Shown here: piece by piece, positions 25,480 through 33,276 of the stretch
Position numbering within the stretch: position 1 is the stretch's first letter
How the letters are laid out: each line of letters starts with the position of its first letter
Assembly: GCA_021810805.1 (NCBI GenBank)
Contig: JAJZHW010000003.1
Coordinates: forward strand, 124,001 to 188,000
DNA: 64,000 bases
Direction of reading: 5' to 3'
DNA from: Nitrospirota bacterium
GTDB lineage: Bacteria > Nitrospirota > Leptospirillia > Leptospirillales > Leptospirillaceae
Translations under genes and position numbers: made by a program
Notes under the pieces: model-generated
Databases searched by the model: none
What the model saw: the letters and a program-made list of their open reading frames with translations, nothing else
Told to the model about the DNA's origin: nothing

Positions 25480-26067
25480 TTAGGGTCGACCTTGGCCGGC
25501 AGCCGGCACCGGGGCAGCGAGTCCCCCGAAGTTTTCTTCGCGCTCGTTCTCGGGAAGAGACTTGCGTCCTTTTGCGACCTGCACTGTCATGTAGATATTG
25601 TAGGCAAAGATGATATTCGCAAGGAGGACGAAGAGGCCAAAGATTCCTACCATCTCCATATAGGGAGCCTCAACAGGTTTGATGTCGGCAACATTGCCGT
25701 GAAGAAGGATCATTCCGCCCTTGTAGCCGGCGATGCAAAAGGCCAGAACCATCCCCACCAGGCTGATGTTATGCATCCAGAAGTGGATCCGGAGAAGGCG
25801 GTAGCTGTAAAGGGGCCCGGCGTAAATCTTGGGAACGATGAAATACATCGAACCAAAGATCGCCATCTCGACCCATCCCAGCAGGTTGATGTGGGTATGT
25901 CCAAGGACGATCAGATCAGACGGGCCCCCTGCACCTGCCTGAACAAAGTTCCGGAATGTCTCAACCCCTCCCATCACCGCTCCCCAGGAGAACCCGATGA
26001 TCGCATAGAGGAGGCAGGCATAGTAGAACTTCATGATGTAATCCTTGATCCGTTCGTCCCTCGTCAT
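25480..26067 (-). CDS. Half-length haem-copper oxidase subunit-I-like protein (copy A)
   Basis: A 195-residue membrane protein with five to six helices that resembles only the N-terminal part of haem-copper oxidase or nitric oxide reductase subunit I. The GHTHINLLGWVEMAI segment corresponds to helix II with the low-spin haem ligand. Helices VI-XII, which would hold the CuB and high-spin haem ligands of a complete CcoN (about 480 residues), are absent. The start at 26067 follows GGAGAGAAAAA. Small proteins of this type occur in other bacteria with unknown function. It may bind one haem b for electron transfer, sensing or assembly. A relative is encoded at 27261-27836. Confidence 0.7.
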   Translation of the reverse strand: MTRDERIKDYIMKFYYACLLYAIIGFSWGAVMGGVETFRNFVQAGAGGPSDLIVLGHTHINLLGWVEMAIFGSMYFIVPKIYAGPLYSYRLLRIHFWMHNISLVGMVLAFCIAGYKGGMILLHGNVADIKPVEAPYMEMVGIFGLFVLLANIIFAYNIYMTVQVAKGRKSLPENEREENFGGLAAPVPAAGQGRP

Positions 26068-26121
26068 TTTTTCTCTCCTGTCCATTACTAAAGCATCACT
26101 GTTTCTCTTCCCGCCACGATG

Positions 26122-27255
26122 TTACTTGACGGCATCCTTGCACAGCCGGAAGCCAAAAAAGTCCGAGGCATAGACCGGCCAGGTGGGATTTCTTGCGGTC
26201 ACGCGAGCACTGTACTGATCGCTCTTCCACGAGCCTCCCCGGAGGACGTAGTAGCTCTTGCCCGCCACCGGATGAAGGGCTCCGGTGGGATCCACCCGAT
26301 AGGCGAAGAAACGGGCTTTGTTGGCGGTACTTCCGGGGTAGGGTCGATAGACGGAGCTTGTCCACTCGAAGACATTTCCGGCCATATCAAGAACCCCATA
26401 GGGACTCGCCCCCATCGGATAGCGATTGACGGGAGAGGTATCCCCCACCGTGTAGTTGGCATTGGCCCTCCGAGGATCCCATTCATTCCCCCAGGGCCAC
26501 ATTCTCTTGTCCTCTCCCCGGGCAGCCTTTTCCCACTCCTCTTCGGTACAAAGACGGGCACGGCGGAACCGGGCATAATCCCGGGCGTTTTCCATGGAGA
26601 CAAAGGTCACCGGATAATCGCCCCGCCCCGCCGGATAGCTGCGGCTTTTCCAGTTCGCCGGAGGAAGGTAGTGGAGCTTGTCGACAAACTCCTTGTACTC
26701 GCGATTTGTCACAAGGTGCTTTTCAATGAGATAGGGGGGAAGGTACACCTTGTGAATCGGCTTTTCATCAAAATTTGCATAACTGTCCTCCGCCCCCATC
26801 CAGAAGGGCCCCGCAGGAATGAGCACATACCCTTCGGGAATCCTGTAGCCTGAGTCGTCGACATGGATCTGGGAGGTGGGAGCCAGGTCCTTTCCTTCCG
26901 CCAGCTTTTTCGAGGCATCCCCCTGGATTTTGGCATTTTTCGACCCGGGAAGCGCCTCTGTGAGAACTCCGCCCATCGGGCGAAACTCCCCTGGCTCGGC
27001 GCCATGCTTTCTGATCGAAGCGGTGGAGAGGCGCACGATCCGGTTTGAGGCGAGCCCCACCACATGAACCGCTCCCGCAATAAGGATCAGCAGAACAATG
27101 GTGATGGAGATTGCCTTCCATGGAAGCTGCCAGGGAGACATCTCGGCCGGAGCGAGGTCATCGTCATCGGAGGTGGTGATCTTCTTTGAAGGAGTTTCTT
27201 CTCCTGCAGGGAGAGGGGGAACCCCCTGTCCGTGTGGCTGGTTCTGATCATCCAT
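26122..27255 (-). CDS. Membrane-anchored SUMF1/FGE-like protein
   Basis: A 377-residue protein: a cytoplasmic N terminus, one membrane helix (about residues 47-70), a linker, and a formylglycine-generating-enzyme-sulfatase (SUMF1, C-type-lectin-like) domain from about 140 to the end. Typical elements are IPAGPFWMGAED, DEKPIHKVYLP, LCTEEEWEKAARG, WPWGNEWDP, GVLDMAGNVFEWT and VLRGGSWKSD, FFGFRLC. The active-site cysteine pair of true formylglycine-generating enzymes is not evident, so it may serve as a binding or structural protein. Its place inside the oxidase cluster, 5 nt after one half-length subunit I and before the other, suggests a periplasmic part of that complex. Confidence 0.78.
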   Translation of the reverse strand: MDDQNQPHGQGVPPLPAGEETPSKKITTSDDDDLAPAEMSPWQLPWKAISITIVLLILIAGAVHVVGLASNRIVRLSTASIRKHGAEPGEFRPMGGVLTEALPGSKNAKIQGDASKKLAEGKDLAPTSQIHVDDSGYRIPEGYVLIPAGPFWMGAEDSYANFDEKPIHKVYLPPYLIEKHLVTNREYKEFVDKLHYLPPANWKSRSYPAGRGDYPVTFVSMENARDYARFRRARLCTEEEWEKAARGEDKRMWPWGNEWDPRRANANYTVGDTSPVNRYPMGASPYGVLDMAGNVFEWTSSVYRPYPGSTANKARFFAYRVDPTGALHPVAGKSYYVLRGGSWKSDQYSARVTARNPTWPVYASDFFGFRLCKDAVK

Positions 27256-27260
27256 CCTGA

Positions 27261-27836
27261 CTAGATCCTTTCCTTGGCCGGAGTCGGAGCTCTCTCAATT
27301 ACAGTTTTGTTGTCGCGGGACCAGACAGTGGCAAAAACATTCCACACAAATGTCCAATGTCCGATGCCCATAAAGAGGGCGGACAGAACAAATCCTATCC
27401 GGTGGTAGGGCTGGTAGACGGCACGGGCCAAGGGGTAGACGATTCCTTGGGAAAGCATTCTGTTTCCTTCCAGAATTCCGAATGTCAGGAGCACGGAGTA
27501 AAAACACAGGACACCAGCGACCATGAAAAAGAAACTCATCTCCCCAAGAAAGGGGCTCCAGATTTTCTTTCCCGACAGACGGGGAAGGAGGTAGTAGACC
27601 ATGGCCATAACAACCGAAACCACTCCTCCAATGAGGTTGATATGGGCATGGGCCAAGGGATCGACCAGGTGTCCTGCCTGTCCCGTCATATGAATCCAGT
27701 GACGAATCCGCGGGGTGGACTGGAGAAAGCCCTGCATCGTCCCGACAAAAAGACAAAATACCCCGAAAAGGATGAATCTCAGCCCCAGTCGATCGGTTGA
27801 GCTGCTGGGAGATTCGGAGAGCCGTTCGTCTTTCAT
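27261..27836 (-). CDS. Half-length haem-copper oxidase subunit-I-like protein (copy B)
   Basis: A 191-residue membrane protein with about five helices, related in layout to the protein at 25480-26067. The conserved segment reads LAHAHINLIGGVVSVVMAM, matching helix II of cbb3-type and NOR-type subunit I with its haem-ligand His. A later YHRIGF and GIGHWTF bring additional histidines in helices IV-V, but a full set of CuB ligands is not present. The start at 27836 is chosen for the GAGGTG before it; a GTG at 27842 is possible. It overlaps no neighbour and is 5 nt from the SUMF1-like gene. Confidence 0.68.
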   Translation of the reverse strand: MKDERLSESPSSSTDRLGLRFILFGVFCLFVGTMQGFLQSTPRIRHWIHMTGQAGHLVDPLAHAHINLIGGVVSVVMAMVYYLLPRLSGKKIWSPFLGEMSFFFMVAGVLCFYSVLLTFGILEGNRMLSQGIVYPLARAVYQPYHRIGFVLSALFMGIGHWTFVWNVFATVWSRDNKTVIERAPTPAKERI

Positions 27837-27856
27837 ACGCACCTCATATTGAAGGG

Positions 27857-28297
27857 TCAGGAAATCCGTTCCGGTCCCCGAGTTTTTGGGGAGCGAGCCG
27901 GTGTTCCACGGGCACTTCTTCGGCGTCGGAGGACCTCTCCCACATATCCTCCGAGGAAGGAGACCTCAGGAACCGTGATAAAAAAAATCATCATGAAGGG
28001 AGCCACGGGAATTCCTACAGTTTGCCCCGATGAATGATAGACCTCGTAAAGATAGGCCAAGAGGAGATAGGTCATAGGGGGAAGAGGACCAAGGAATTTT
28101 CCGAAGGGGCCAGCGATGTATCCTGTGACAAAAGAGACGGCCAGAGGAGCCAAAAGGTAGGAAAAAAGAATTCCCGCCCCGAAGATATGATGGAAAGCGC
28201 CATTGGTGAGGCCCAAGAGACGATCTCCAACATAAAACATCAGGAGACCGGCTATGACTCCCAAAATGGCATCACGCCGGTTCAGCTTTTTCTTCAT
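27857..28297 (-). CDS. Membrane protein of the oxidase cluster, unknown function
   Basis: A 146-residue protein with four hydrophobic helices and a basic C-terminal tail (RRRRSARG). A strong ribosome-binding site (GGGGGAGGAAAGG) precedes its ATG at 28297. No family was recognised. It lies between the ccoS-like gene and copy B of the half-length subunit I, 20 nt from the latter, so it is probably part of the same transcript. Confidence 0.62.
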   Translation of the reverse strand: MKKKLNRRDAILGVIAGLLMFYVGDRLLGLTNGAFHHIFGAGILFSYLLAPLAVSFVTGYIAGPFGKFLGPLPPMTYLLLAYLYEVYHSSGQTVGIPVAPFMMIFFITVPEVSFLGGYVGEVLRRRRSARGTPARSPKTRGPERIS

Positions 28298-28326
28298 TGC
28301 CTGACCTTTCCTCCCCCTGACCGGAA

Positions 28327-28539
28327 TCAGTGAGGTTTAGATGCCGGAGTGTGATCGGAGTTTTGTTCGTGGGGCGGAACCTTGGCATCACCATCCTCTT
28401 CATTGAAGATGATGTACTTGATATTCTCGTCAAATTGCCCGTTCTTGTAGGACCAGTAGATCCCGAAGACAATGATCACAAGGGAGACGAGTCCTGTTGC
28501 CGTCCACAAATAGGCGACAATTCCCTCTGGTAATTTCAT
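28327..28539 (-). CDS. ccoS: CcoS-like cbb3 oxidase assembly protein
   Basis: A 70-residue protein with one membrane helix (about residues 8-29) followed by SYKNGQFDENIKYIIFNEED. This matches the CcoS/FixS pattern of a helix followed by an R/K-x-G-Q-F/Y-D-D stretch and an acidic I/LFDDE end. CcoS is needed for haem or copper insertion into cbb3 oxidase. A clear AAGGAG precedes the ATG. The C-terminal tail is longer than in most CcoS. Assignment is by short motif and neighbourhood. Confidence 0.7.
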   Translation of the reverse strand: MKLPEGIVAYLWTATGLVSLVIIVFGIYWSYKNGQFDENIKYIIFNEEDGDAKVPPHEQNSDHTPASKPH

Positions 28540-28586
28540 GTTTTCTCCTTGCAGGAAGTCGAAGAGACGTTCTCCCGACCCTCTCG

Positions 28587-29018
28587 CTATTTTGGGGGTT
28601 TTGGATAATTTGGTGAGCCGGGGAGAGACTTCAGGCTCATCAGAAGATCGACAATCTCATCCTTCTCCTTGGGCGAGATTTTGTCGAATGTCGGAGCAAA
28701 TTTTCCGCTATGAGCGGTTCCGGGAACAAGAGTGGCAGGATCATTGAAGTAGGCATGGAGCCAGGCGGCCGTTCTCCGTGTTCCCTCCCCATCCATATCC
28801 GGACCATCGTAATCACCCTCCCCATAAACCACATGACAGTCTCGGCAGGAGTACTTTTCAAAGACTTCATACCCCACGGCTGATTTCTTGCTGAAGAGAT
28901 AGACGTCGTTGGTTGTCCAGAATGTCACAATATGCAGACGGGCCAACACATAGAGTACCATTGCGGACAAAACCATCAATCCAGCCAGCAGGAAAACAAC
29001 TTTTTCACCAGTTTTCAT
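28587..29018 (-). CDS. Membrane-anchored monohaem c-type cytochrome (NorC-like)
   Basis: A 143-residue protein with an N-terminal membrane helix (about 8-28) and a periplasmic cytochrome c domain. The haem site is CRDCH, in YSCRDCHVVYGEGDYDGPDM; the sequence around it (VFEKYSC...GEG.Y.GPD) resembles NorC, the small cytochrome subunit of nitric oxide reductase, and related oxidase subunits. Several methionines (GPDMDG, LLMSLK) could be the second axial ligand. It would carry electrons to a membrane partner. It lies 5 nt after the 68-residue membrane protein gene. Confidence 0.82.
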   Translation of the reverse strand: MKTGEKVVFLLAGLMVLSAMVLYVLARLHIVTFWTTNDVYLFSKKSAVGYEVFEKYSCRDCHVVYGEGDYDGPDMDGEGTRRTAAWLHAYFNDPATLVPGTAHSGKFAPTFDKISPKEKDEIVDLLMSLKSLPGSPNYPKPPK

Positions 29019-29023
29019 GGAGA

Positions 29024-29230
29024 CTACACCAGAATTCTTAAGAGGAGCTGGATGACAGCAAAGGAGATCACGCTGATGATTCCGACAAAGCTCATCGCGA
29101 TAATCACCTGCTCTCCGCGTTTGAGCTTCTTGAATGGGCCGATAATGTAGCGGGACATGATGGTAAATGTGATGACGGAAGCGGAGAGAAACGTAAAGAT
29201 GACGACTGAGACAGACATTTTAATGGACAT
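29024..29230 (-). CDS. Small two-helix membrane protein
   Basis: A 68-residue protein with two hydrophobic helices separated by a basic loop (GPFKKLKRGEQ). The ATG at 29230 has GAGGTG before it, and a good promoter lies just upstream (29248-29277). It is the first gene of the second oxidase-related transcript. No family was recognised; small subunits of this size are usual in cbb3 complexes. Confidence 0.62.
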   Translation of the reverse strand: MSIKMSVSVVIFTFLSASVITFTIMSRYIIGPFKKLKRGEQVIIAMSFVGIISVISFAVIQLLLRILV

Positions 29231-29247
29231 AAACACCTCTAGGACCG

Positions 29248-29277
29248 ATTGTACACCCCGCACCATCGGGGCTGCAA
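29248..29277 (-). promoter_or_regulatory. Putative sigma-70 promoter of the second oxidase-cluster transcript
   Basis: TTGCAG (29272-29277), an 18-bp spacer and TACAAT (29248-29253) on the minus strand. It lies between the terminator at 29287-29321 and the start at 29230, which fits a new transcription unit. Confidence 0.6.
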
Positions 29278-29286
29278 CAGAAAAAC

Positions 29287-29321
29287 AAAAAAGGCGGCTT
29301 CCAAACGGAACCCGCCTTTTT
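29287..29321 (-). terminator. Intrinsic terminator within the oxidase region
   Basis: GGCGG...TTCC pairs with GGA...CCGCC around AAAC (29293-29316), flanked by A6 and T5 tracts, so on the minus strand the stem is followed by a T-run. It would end the transcript coming from the ccoO side. The flanking A/T tracts allow it to act in both directions. Confidence 0.75.
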
Positions 29322-29380
29322 ATGTATGCATTATACTGAAGAGAATATAGTCCTGACTTCCAGAAAGATTGATGGACCCT

Positions 29381-29485
29381 TTACTCGGGCTTCACATCAT
29401 CAATGAAGAAGGAATAGATCAGTGCCCCGAAAAGCATGGTCAATGTGATGCACCAGAACACGATGGGACTATTGACATTCCACAA
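29381..29485 (-). CDS. 34-residue single-helix membrane peptide in the oxidase cluster
   Basis: A short frame of 34 codons starting at TTG 29485, with a near-perfect ribosome-binding site (GGGGAGGTGA) 8 nt upstream; a GTG at 29494 is an alternative start. The peptide has one hydrophobic helix (IVFWCITLTMLFGALIYSFF) and an acidic end (DDVKPE). Tiny single-helix subunits are common in cbb3 and other terminal oxidases (CcoQ-, CcoM- or CydX-like roles). It lies between the 110-residue protein gene and a terminator, so it would be the last gene of the ccoO transcript. Confidence 0.55.
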   Translation of the reverse strand: MWNVNSPIVFWCITLTMLFGALIYSFFIDDVKPE

Positions 29486-29563
29486 AGGAATCACCTCCCC
29501 TTGGATTGTGATTATTCAAAAAAGAGGAAGCCCTTCAAGCCATTGGCCAGAGAGAACCTCAAG

Positions 29564-29896
29564 CTAGAAGTCGCGGGCGACTTCCGTTCTTTTCATCAAG
29601 AGACCGACCCAGGTAAAGAAAATCGACACATAGATGGAATTCACCACGTACCCCTGATCCCACCAAGGACGAGCAAAGTTGGGAGAGGTGTGGGCCTTCA
29701 GGACGGGCTGCCCCTGAACGATCCAGTAATGCAGGTTCCCGGGAAGCTGAGGACGGGCTCCGAAAAGAGGGAAGGTAAAAAGTTCGGCAGTAACCACCAC
29801 CATCACAAGAAGAAGGATGATGATTCCAGGAACATTGTTCGTACCTTCGAGCATTCCGTCAAAGCGTTGATTCAGAAGCTCTTCCGTATCGGCCAT
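29564..29896 (-). CDS. Two-helix membrane protein of the ccoO transcript
   Basis: A 110-residue protein with a first helix at about residues 22-45, a periplasmic loop rich in aromatic residues (NLHYWIVQGQ, NFARPWWDQGY) and a second helix at about 82-100. AAAGGAGTGG precedes its ATG. No known family was recognised, though the single-loop layout with conserved-looking Trp/Tyr recalls small subunits of respiratory oxidases. It is encoded between ccoO and the 34-residue peptide. Confidence 0.6.
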   Translation of the reverse strand: MADTEELLNQRFDGMLEGTNNVPGIIILLLVMVVVTAELFTFPLFGARPQLPGNLHYWIVQGQPVLKAHTSPNFARPWWDQGYVVNSIYVSIFFTWVGLLMKRTEVARDF

Positions 29897-30024
29897 TCTG
29901 CCACTCCTTTCATATCGTTTAAGTCATTCCGGCAAAATCCCGGAGAGACATCAGAGTAAAAACGTTGGCTCGAAAAAGAGGGTCCCGTCTTCGAGAAACG
30001 AGACCCCCTTCAAACTTATACGTA

Positions 30025-30555
30025 CTACTTAAGGCTCATCATGTAGTCAGCCAGAGCATTCAGATCTCTCTTGGAGAGGTAGTTGAATGCCGGCATCTGT
30101 GACATGGGCTGAACTGCACGCGGATTCGCATGGTGGACAAGATGCCATCCCTTGATCGGGAGACGGGATCCCACGTGGAGAAGATCTGGAGCCTTCCGGT
30201 CAGATCCGAACACCGTGGGAGACTCACCGACGAAGTCCGAAACGCGGGGAGGTGCACCGAAGTACTGCCAATCCTGAGTCTGCTCGGGAAGAAGCGTATG
30301 ACACCACCAGCAACCCTCGCGGACAAAGATCACCTTTCCCTTACCGATCATCGTCGGACGATTTTCACCGGTCATGAAGGGATCCTCAATCGTGAATCCG
30401 CTTTCCGGACCGTAGTCCTTTGCCTTCTGGATAGCCGTGGCAGATGGAGGAACCTTGCTCATCTCCATAGCAGGGAACAGAACGGTAATGGACAGTGTGA
30501 CAGCAAAAATTGTTCCGGTCATCATCACGCCGAACTTGTACTCGCGAAATGCCAT
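30025..30555 (-). CDS. ccoO: CcoO-like membrane-bound monohaem cytochrome c
   Basis: A 176-residue protein matching the CcoO/FixO subunit of cbb3 oxidase: one N-terminal membrane helix (about 10-30), then GKGKVIFVREGCWWCHT with the haem site CWWCH, followed by a P-x6-GSDRKAPDLLHVGSR stretch, HLVHHANPRAVQP and SQMPAF, in which the Met is the likely second haem ligand. It is a little shorter than typical CcoO (about 200). AAGGAG precedes the ATG. It would pass electrons to a subunit I, but no full-length CcoN lies nearby. Confidence 0.85.
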   Translation of the reverse strand: MAFREYKFGVMMTGTIFAVTLSITVLFPAMEMSKVPPSATAIQKAKDYGPESGFTIEDPFMTGENRPTMIGKGKVIFVREGCWWCHTLLPEQTQDWQYFGAPPRVSDFVGESPTVFGSDRKAPDLLHVGSRLPIKGWHLVHHANPRAVQPMSQMPAFNYLSKRDLNALADYMMSLK

Positions 30556-30684
30556 CTCGCACTCCTTAAAAAACTTGAGTTTTAATCTGCTCCACTAGTG
30601 ACATACGGAGCAATCAGGGACAGGCAGCACCCGCCCCCCAGACAGGGGTTTCGGAGATTGCCCCCCGCCATCGTGAAAGGGGTT

Positions 30685-30942
30685 TTACTTTTTGCGAGAC
30701 GGGTCGAATTTCGCACGACCTGCAGCGCCCGACATGCACACCAGAAGAAGAACGAGGCTCCCGATGGCGGATGCCGTACCCATGGCTGCAGCAAAGGATG
30801 CCACACCCTGGCTGGCTCCTCCCGGAGTCATCCCGCAGCAAAAATTGAACTGAGAAGGAAGAACATGGGTCGGATCACCAGGATTCGACAGATCCTTCAG
30901 CTGCTGGGGCGTAAGACTTGTAATCGCATTCAACATCCACAT
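30685..30942 (-). CDS. Small membrane protein upstream of ccoO
   Basis: An 85-residue protein with a soluble N terminus (about 40 residues, containing a CC pair) and one hydrophobic helix (about 52-72), ending in basic residues. It has an excellent ribosome-binding site (AAGGAGG) 7 nt before the ATG. No family was recognised. Its place next to ccoO and the strong translation signal suggest an abundant small component of the complex. Confidence 0.6.
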   Translation of the reverse strand: MWMLNAITSLTPQQLKDLSNPGDPTHVLPSQFNFCCGMTPGGASQGVASFAAAMGTASAIGSLVLLLVCMSGAAGRAKFDPSRKK

Positions 30943-30992
30943 ACCACCACCTCCTTAAAGGTTTGGGAAAGTAGCCAAAAATCTCCAGAGAC

Positions 30993-31229
30993 TTACCAGT
31001 TCTCCCGTTTGCGGTGGTAGGCATAGGAGTAAAGACCAATCAGGGCACCGACGATCGTCGTCAGAACCATGACCCAATAGATCCAAACATAAGATTCGCG
31101 CCAGGTTTCGAATCGGTGGGCACCGAACCATTCCTGAAGGCAGAAGCCGACAACGGATCCGCTTCCGACCGCCGAAAAGGCTGCGTTGAGCCAATAGCCG
31201 ACGATCCCTTTTTGACCGCTTTGAGCCAC
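30993..31229 (-). CDS. Small membrane protein, first gene of the ccoO transcript
   Basis: A 78-residue protein with two hydrophobic segments (about 12-30 and 45-68) and a C-terminal basic tail (YHRKRENW). The GTG at 31229 with AAGGGGG upstream is preferred; the frame stays open to 31319 but that part lacks a ribosome-binding site. No family was recognised. Confidence 0.55.
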   Translation of the reverse strand: MAQSGQKGIVGYWLNAAFSAVGSGSVVGFCLQEWFGAHRFETWRESYVWIYWVMVLTTIVGALIGLYSYAYHRKRENW

Positions 31230-31434
31230 GACAGACCCCCTTTTAAGTAAAAATAAAGGAAAGATGCCAAATCCGCACCACCCCATAGTTGGGCGCACAG
31301 ACCTTAATTTTGAGGGCATTACACAACCGAAGAATACGCTCCGGAGTTTTTCTTGTCAAGCCTCTTTTCCCCCTTCCCGAAACTGCTCTCCTTTTTTCTG
31401 GTTTCCCTGGAATTCCTCGGGTATCATATTTCTT

Positions 31435-32169
31435 ATGGACGCAAACAATTCCTCCTCCAACCCCTTCTCCCCGGAAACCGGCCATCTTCCCTCCGGACTT
31501 CGCATCCGCGATGTCGTTTTGGGAATGAATGATGGCATGGTCACCCTCACCAGCTTTCTGGGAGGACTTTCGGGGGCCCCCCTCTCCCATACTTCGATAC
31601 TCTATTCAGGACTCATGACGGCGCTGGCCGGGAGCCTCTCGATGGGAGCCGGAGCCTTTCTCGCCGCCCGGAGCCAAAACGATCTTATCCGAAGGGAGGT
31701 CGAGCGGGAACGATGGGAGATTGCCAATGTCCCTGAGCTTGAGCGTAAGGAGGTTTACGACCTCTTCATTTCCTTTGGACTTCCCCCGGAAGAGGCGACT
31801 CACGTTACAGATCGCATCGTTGCCGATCCGAAGGTCTGGCACCGATTCATGGTGAGAGAGGAGTTGGGGATTCACGAGGAAAACATCGAGTCCCCGGCCA
31901 AAAGCGCGGCGTTGCTTGCCGGGTCCTTTCTTGCAGGCGCCCTCCCCCCCCTTCTTCCCTACTTCTTTCTTCCCCGTGCCTATGAGGCTTTCACTGCTGC
32001 CCTCGGACTGTCATTGCTCACTCTGGCAGTGACCGGTTCATTGAAGTCCCGGCTGGCAGGAGAACCTCCCCTCAAAGGTGCAGGGGAGATGGTCCTTCTC
32101 GGGGGGGCGGCGGCGGCGGTAGGACTCTTTCTCGGAGAGATCCTCCCCCGTTTTTTTCATCTTACCTAA
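31435..32169 (+). CDS. VIT1/CCC1-family Fe2+/Mn2+ transporter
   Basis: A 244-residue membrane protein of the vacuolar iron transporter family. It starts with GLRIRDVVLGMNDGMVTLTS (the conserved VLG-x-NDG-x-VT helix 1 with its metal-binding Asp/Asn) and SLSMGAGAFLAARSQNDL, followed by a cytoplasmic helical region rich in Glu (EVERERWEIANVPELERKEV) that in this family binds metal, then three more helices. In bacteria these proteins export or sequester excess Fe2+/Mn2+. The ATG at 31435 fits the family N terminus. It is divergent from the oxidase cluster. In an iron oxidiser it would help keep cytoplasmic iron low. Confidence 0.9.
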   Translation: MDANNSSSNPFSPETGHLPSGLRIRDVVLGMNDGMVTLTSFLGGLSGAPLSHTSILYSGLMTALAGSLSMGAGAFLAARSQNDLIRREVERERWEIANVPELERKEVYDLFISFGLPPEEATHVTDRIVADPKVWHRFMVREELGIHEENIESPAKSAALLAGSFLAGALPPLLPYFFLPRAYEAFTAALGLSLLTLAVTGSLKSRLAGEPPLKGAGEMVLLGGAAAAVGLFLGEILPRFFHLT

Positions 32170-32340
32170 CCTCCGTACTCACATCCACGAACTCAGGACT
32201 CTTCGGTTAGGCTTATGATAAAATAGTTCTGTCAGCCCAGCGATATTGTTTCATCTGTAACGAACCCTCATCTCGCCAGCGATCATTCGATCCGGAGATC
32301 CGGCCGATCCGGACCTTCTCCACAAGGAGTGTTTACCTTC

Positions 32341-33276
32341 ATGTCGCATCCCACCGTTTCTGTCTATGCCCCCGCCTCCGTTGGGAATATTGGTCCTGGA
32401 TTTGACACCTTGGGAATGGCGGTGACAGGGATGGGCGACACCCTTTCGGCGAGTCTCGATTCCGCTCTTTCCCAGGATGTGATTGAACGGATCACCGGAG
32501 CATGGACTCCCCTTCCCTCTGATCCCCGGGAGAACACGGCCAGTATAGCCCTTCGCATCATGCTTGACCGAGCCGGAGAGAGGCGACACTTTCGCCTCAC
32601 CCTCGAAAAGGGCGTCCCTGGATCGGGGTTGGGGTCCTCTGCCGCCTCAGCCGTCGGCGGTGCCTATCTTGGCAACCTTCTTGCCGGTGACATTTTCTCC
32701 CCCCAGGAGATCCTTGAGGCGGCCCTTTCAGCGGAAGCCGGTGTCAGTGGAGGCGTCTTTCTCGACAACATCTCGGCGTGCCTTTTCGGTGGTATCACCG
32801 TCAGCCATGGTGCGAGCCGAACCGCCCTCCCCGCAGGCTTCATTCACGGCATCCATCTTGTCTTTGTCGTTCCGAAAAAAACCCTCAAGACCTCCGACTC
32901 TCGCAAGATTCTTCCGGATCTTGTCCCGAGGAGCCATGCCATTGGCGCCCTGTCAAATACTGCCGGGATTCTTCTCGCCCTCCTCCGGAATGATCCTGAC
33001 CTCTTTTGCCAGCGGGTCAACGACCCTCTCATCGAGCCCTACCGGAAGGTCTTGATCCCCGGATTTGACTCCCTTCGAGAAGCGGCAATGAAAGCTGGAG
33101 CGGGAGGATTTGCAATTTCGGGAGCAGGTTCAACGACAGTGGCATTGACACACCGTCCCGAAATTGTTCCTCACATTATTTCAGCCTTTGAAAAAGCCCT
33201 CTCCGAAACCGCCATTGAGGCCGCCATCATTACCTCCTCCATCGACCCCAAAGGAGTTCGTCGTGCAAATTCCTGA
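32341..33276 (+). CDS. thrB: Homoserine kinase
   Basis: A GHMP-family kinase that phosphorylates homoserine on the way to threonine. The 311-residue protein has the N-terminal YAPASVGNIGPGFDTLGMAV, the ATP-binding loop PGSGLGSSAASAVGG, and a C-terminal GAGGFAISGAGSTTVAL stretch, all in the standard order. The ATG at 32341 has AAGGAG about 11 nt upstream; a GTG at 32329 is possible but sits too near that site. The next gene, a dihydroorotate-dehydrogenase-like enzyme, starts inside its last codons. Confidence 0.92.
   Translation: MSHPTVSVYAPASVGNIGPGFDTLGMAVTGMGDTLSASLDSALSQDVIERITGAWTPLPSDPRENTASIALRIMLDRAGERRHFRLTLEKGVPGSGLGSSAASAVGGAYLGNLLAGDIFSPQEILEAALSAEAGVSGGVFLDNISACLFGGITVSHGASRTALPAGFIHGIHLVFVVPKKTLKTSDSRKILPDLVPRSHAIGALSNTAGILLALLRNDPDLFCQRVNDPLIEPYRKVLIPGFDSLREAAMKAGAGGFAISGAGSTTVALTHRPEIVPHIISAFEKALSETAIEAAIITSSIDPKGVRRANS

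Noticed and set aside
26119-26853. Plus-strand open frame opposite the SUMF1-like gene
   Set aside because: Shadow of a gene with clear motifs.
29369-29959. Plus-strand frame of 196 codons over the small membrane-protein genes
   Set aside because: Highly charged shadow frame; the minus-strand frames have ribosome-binding sites and membrane helices.
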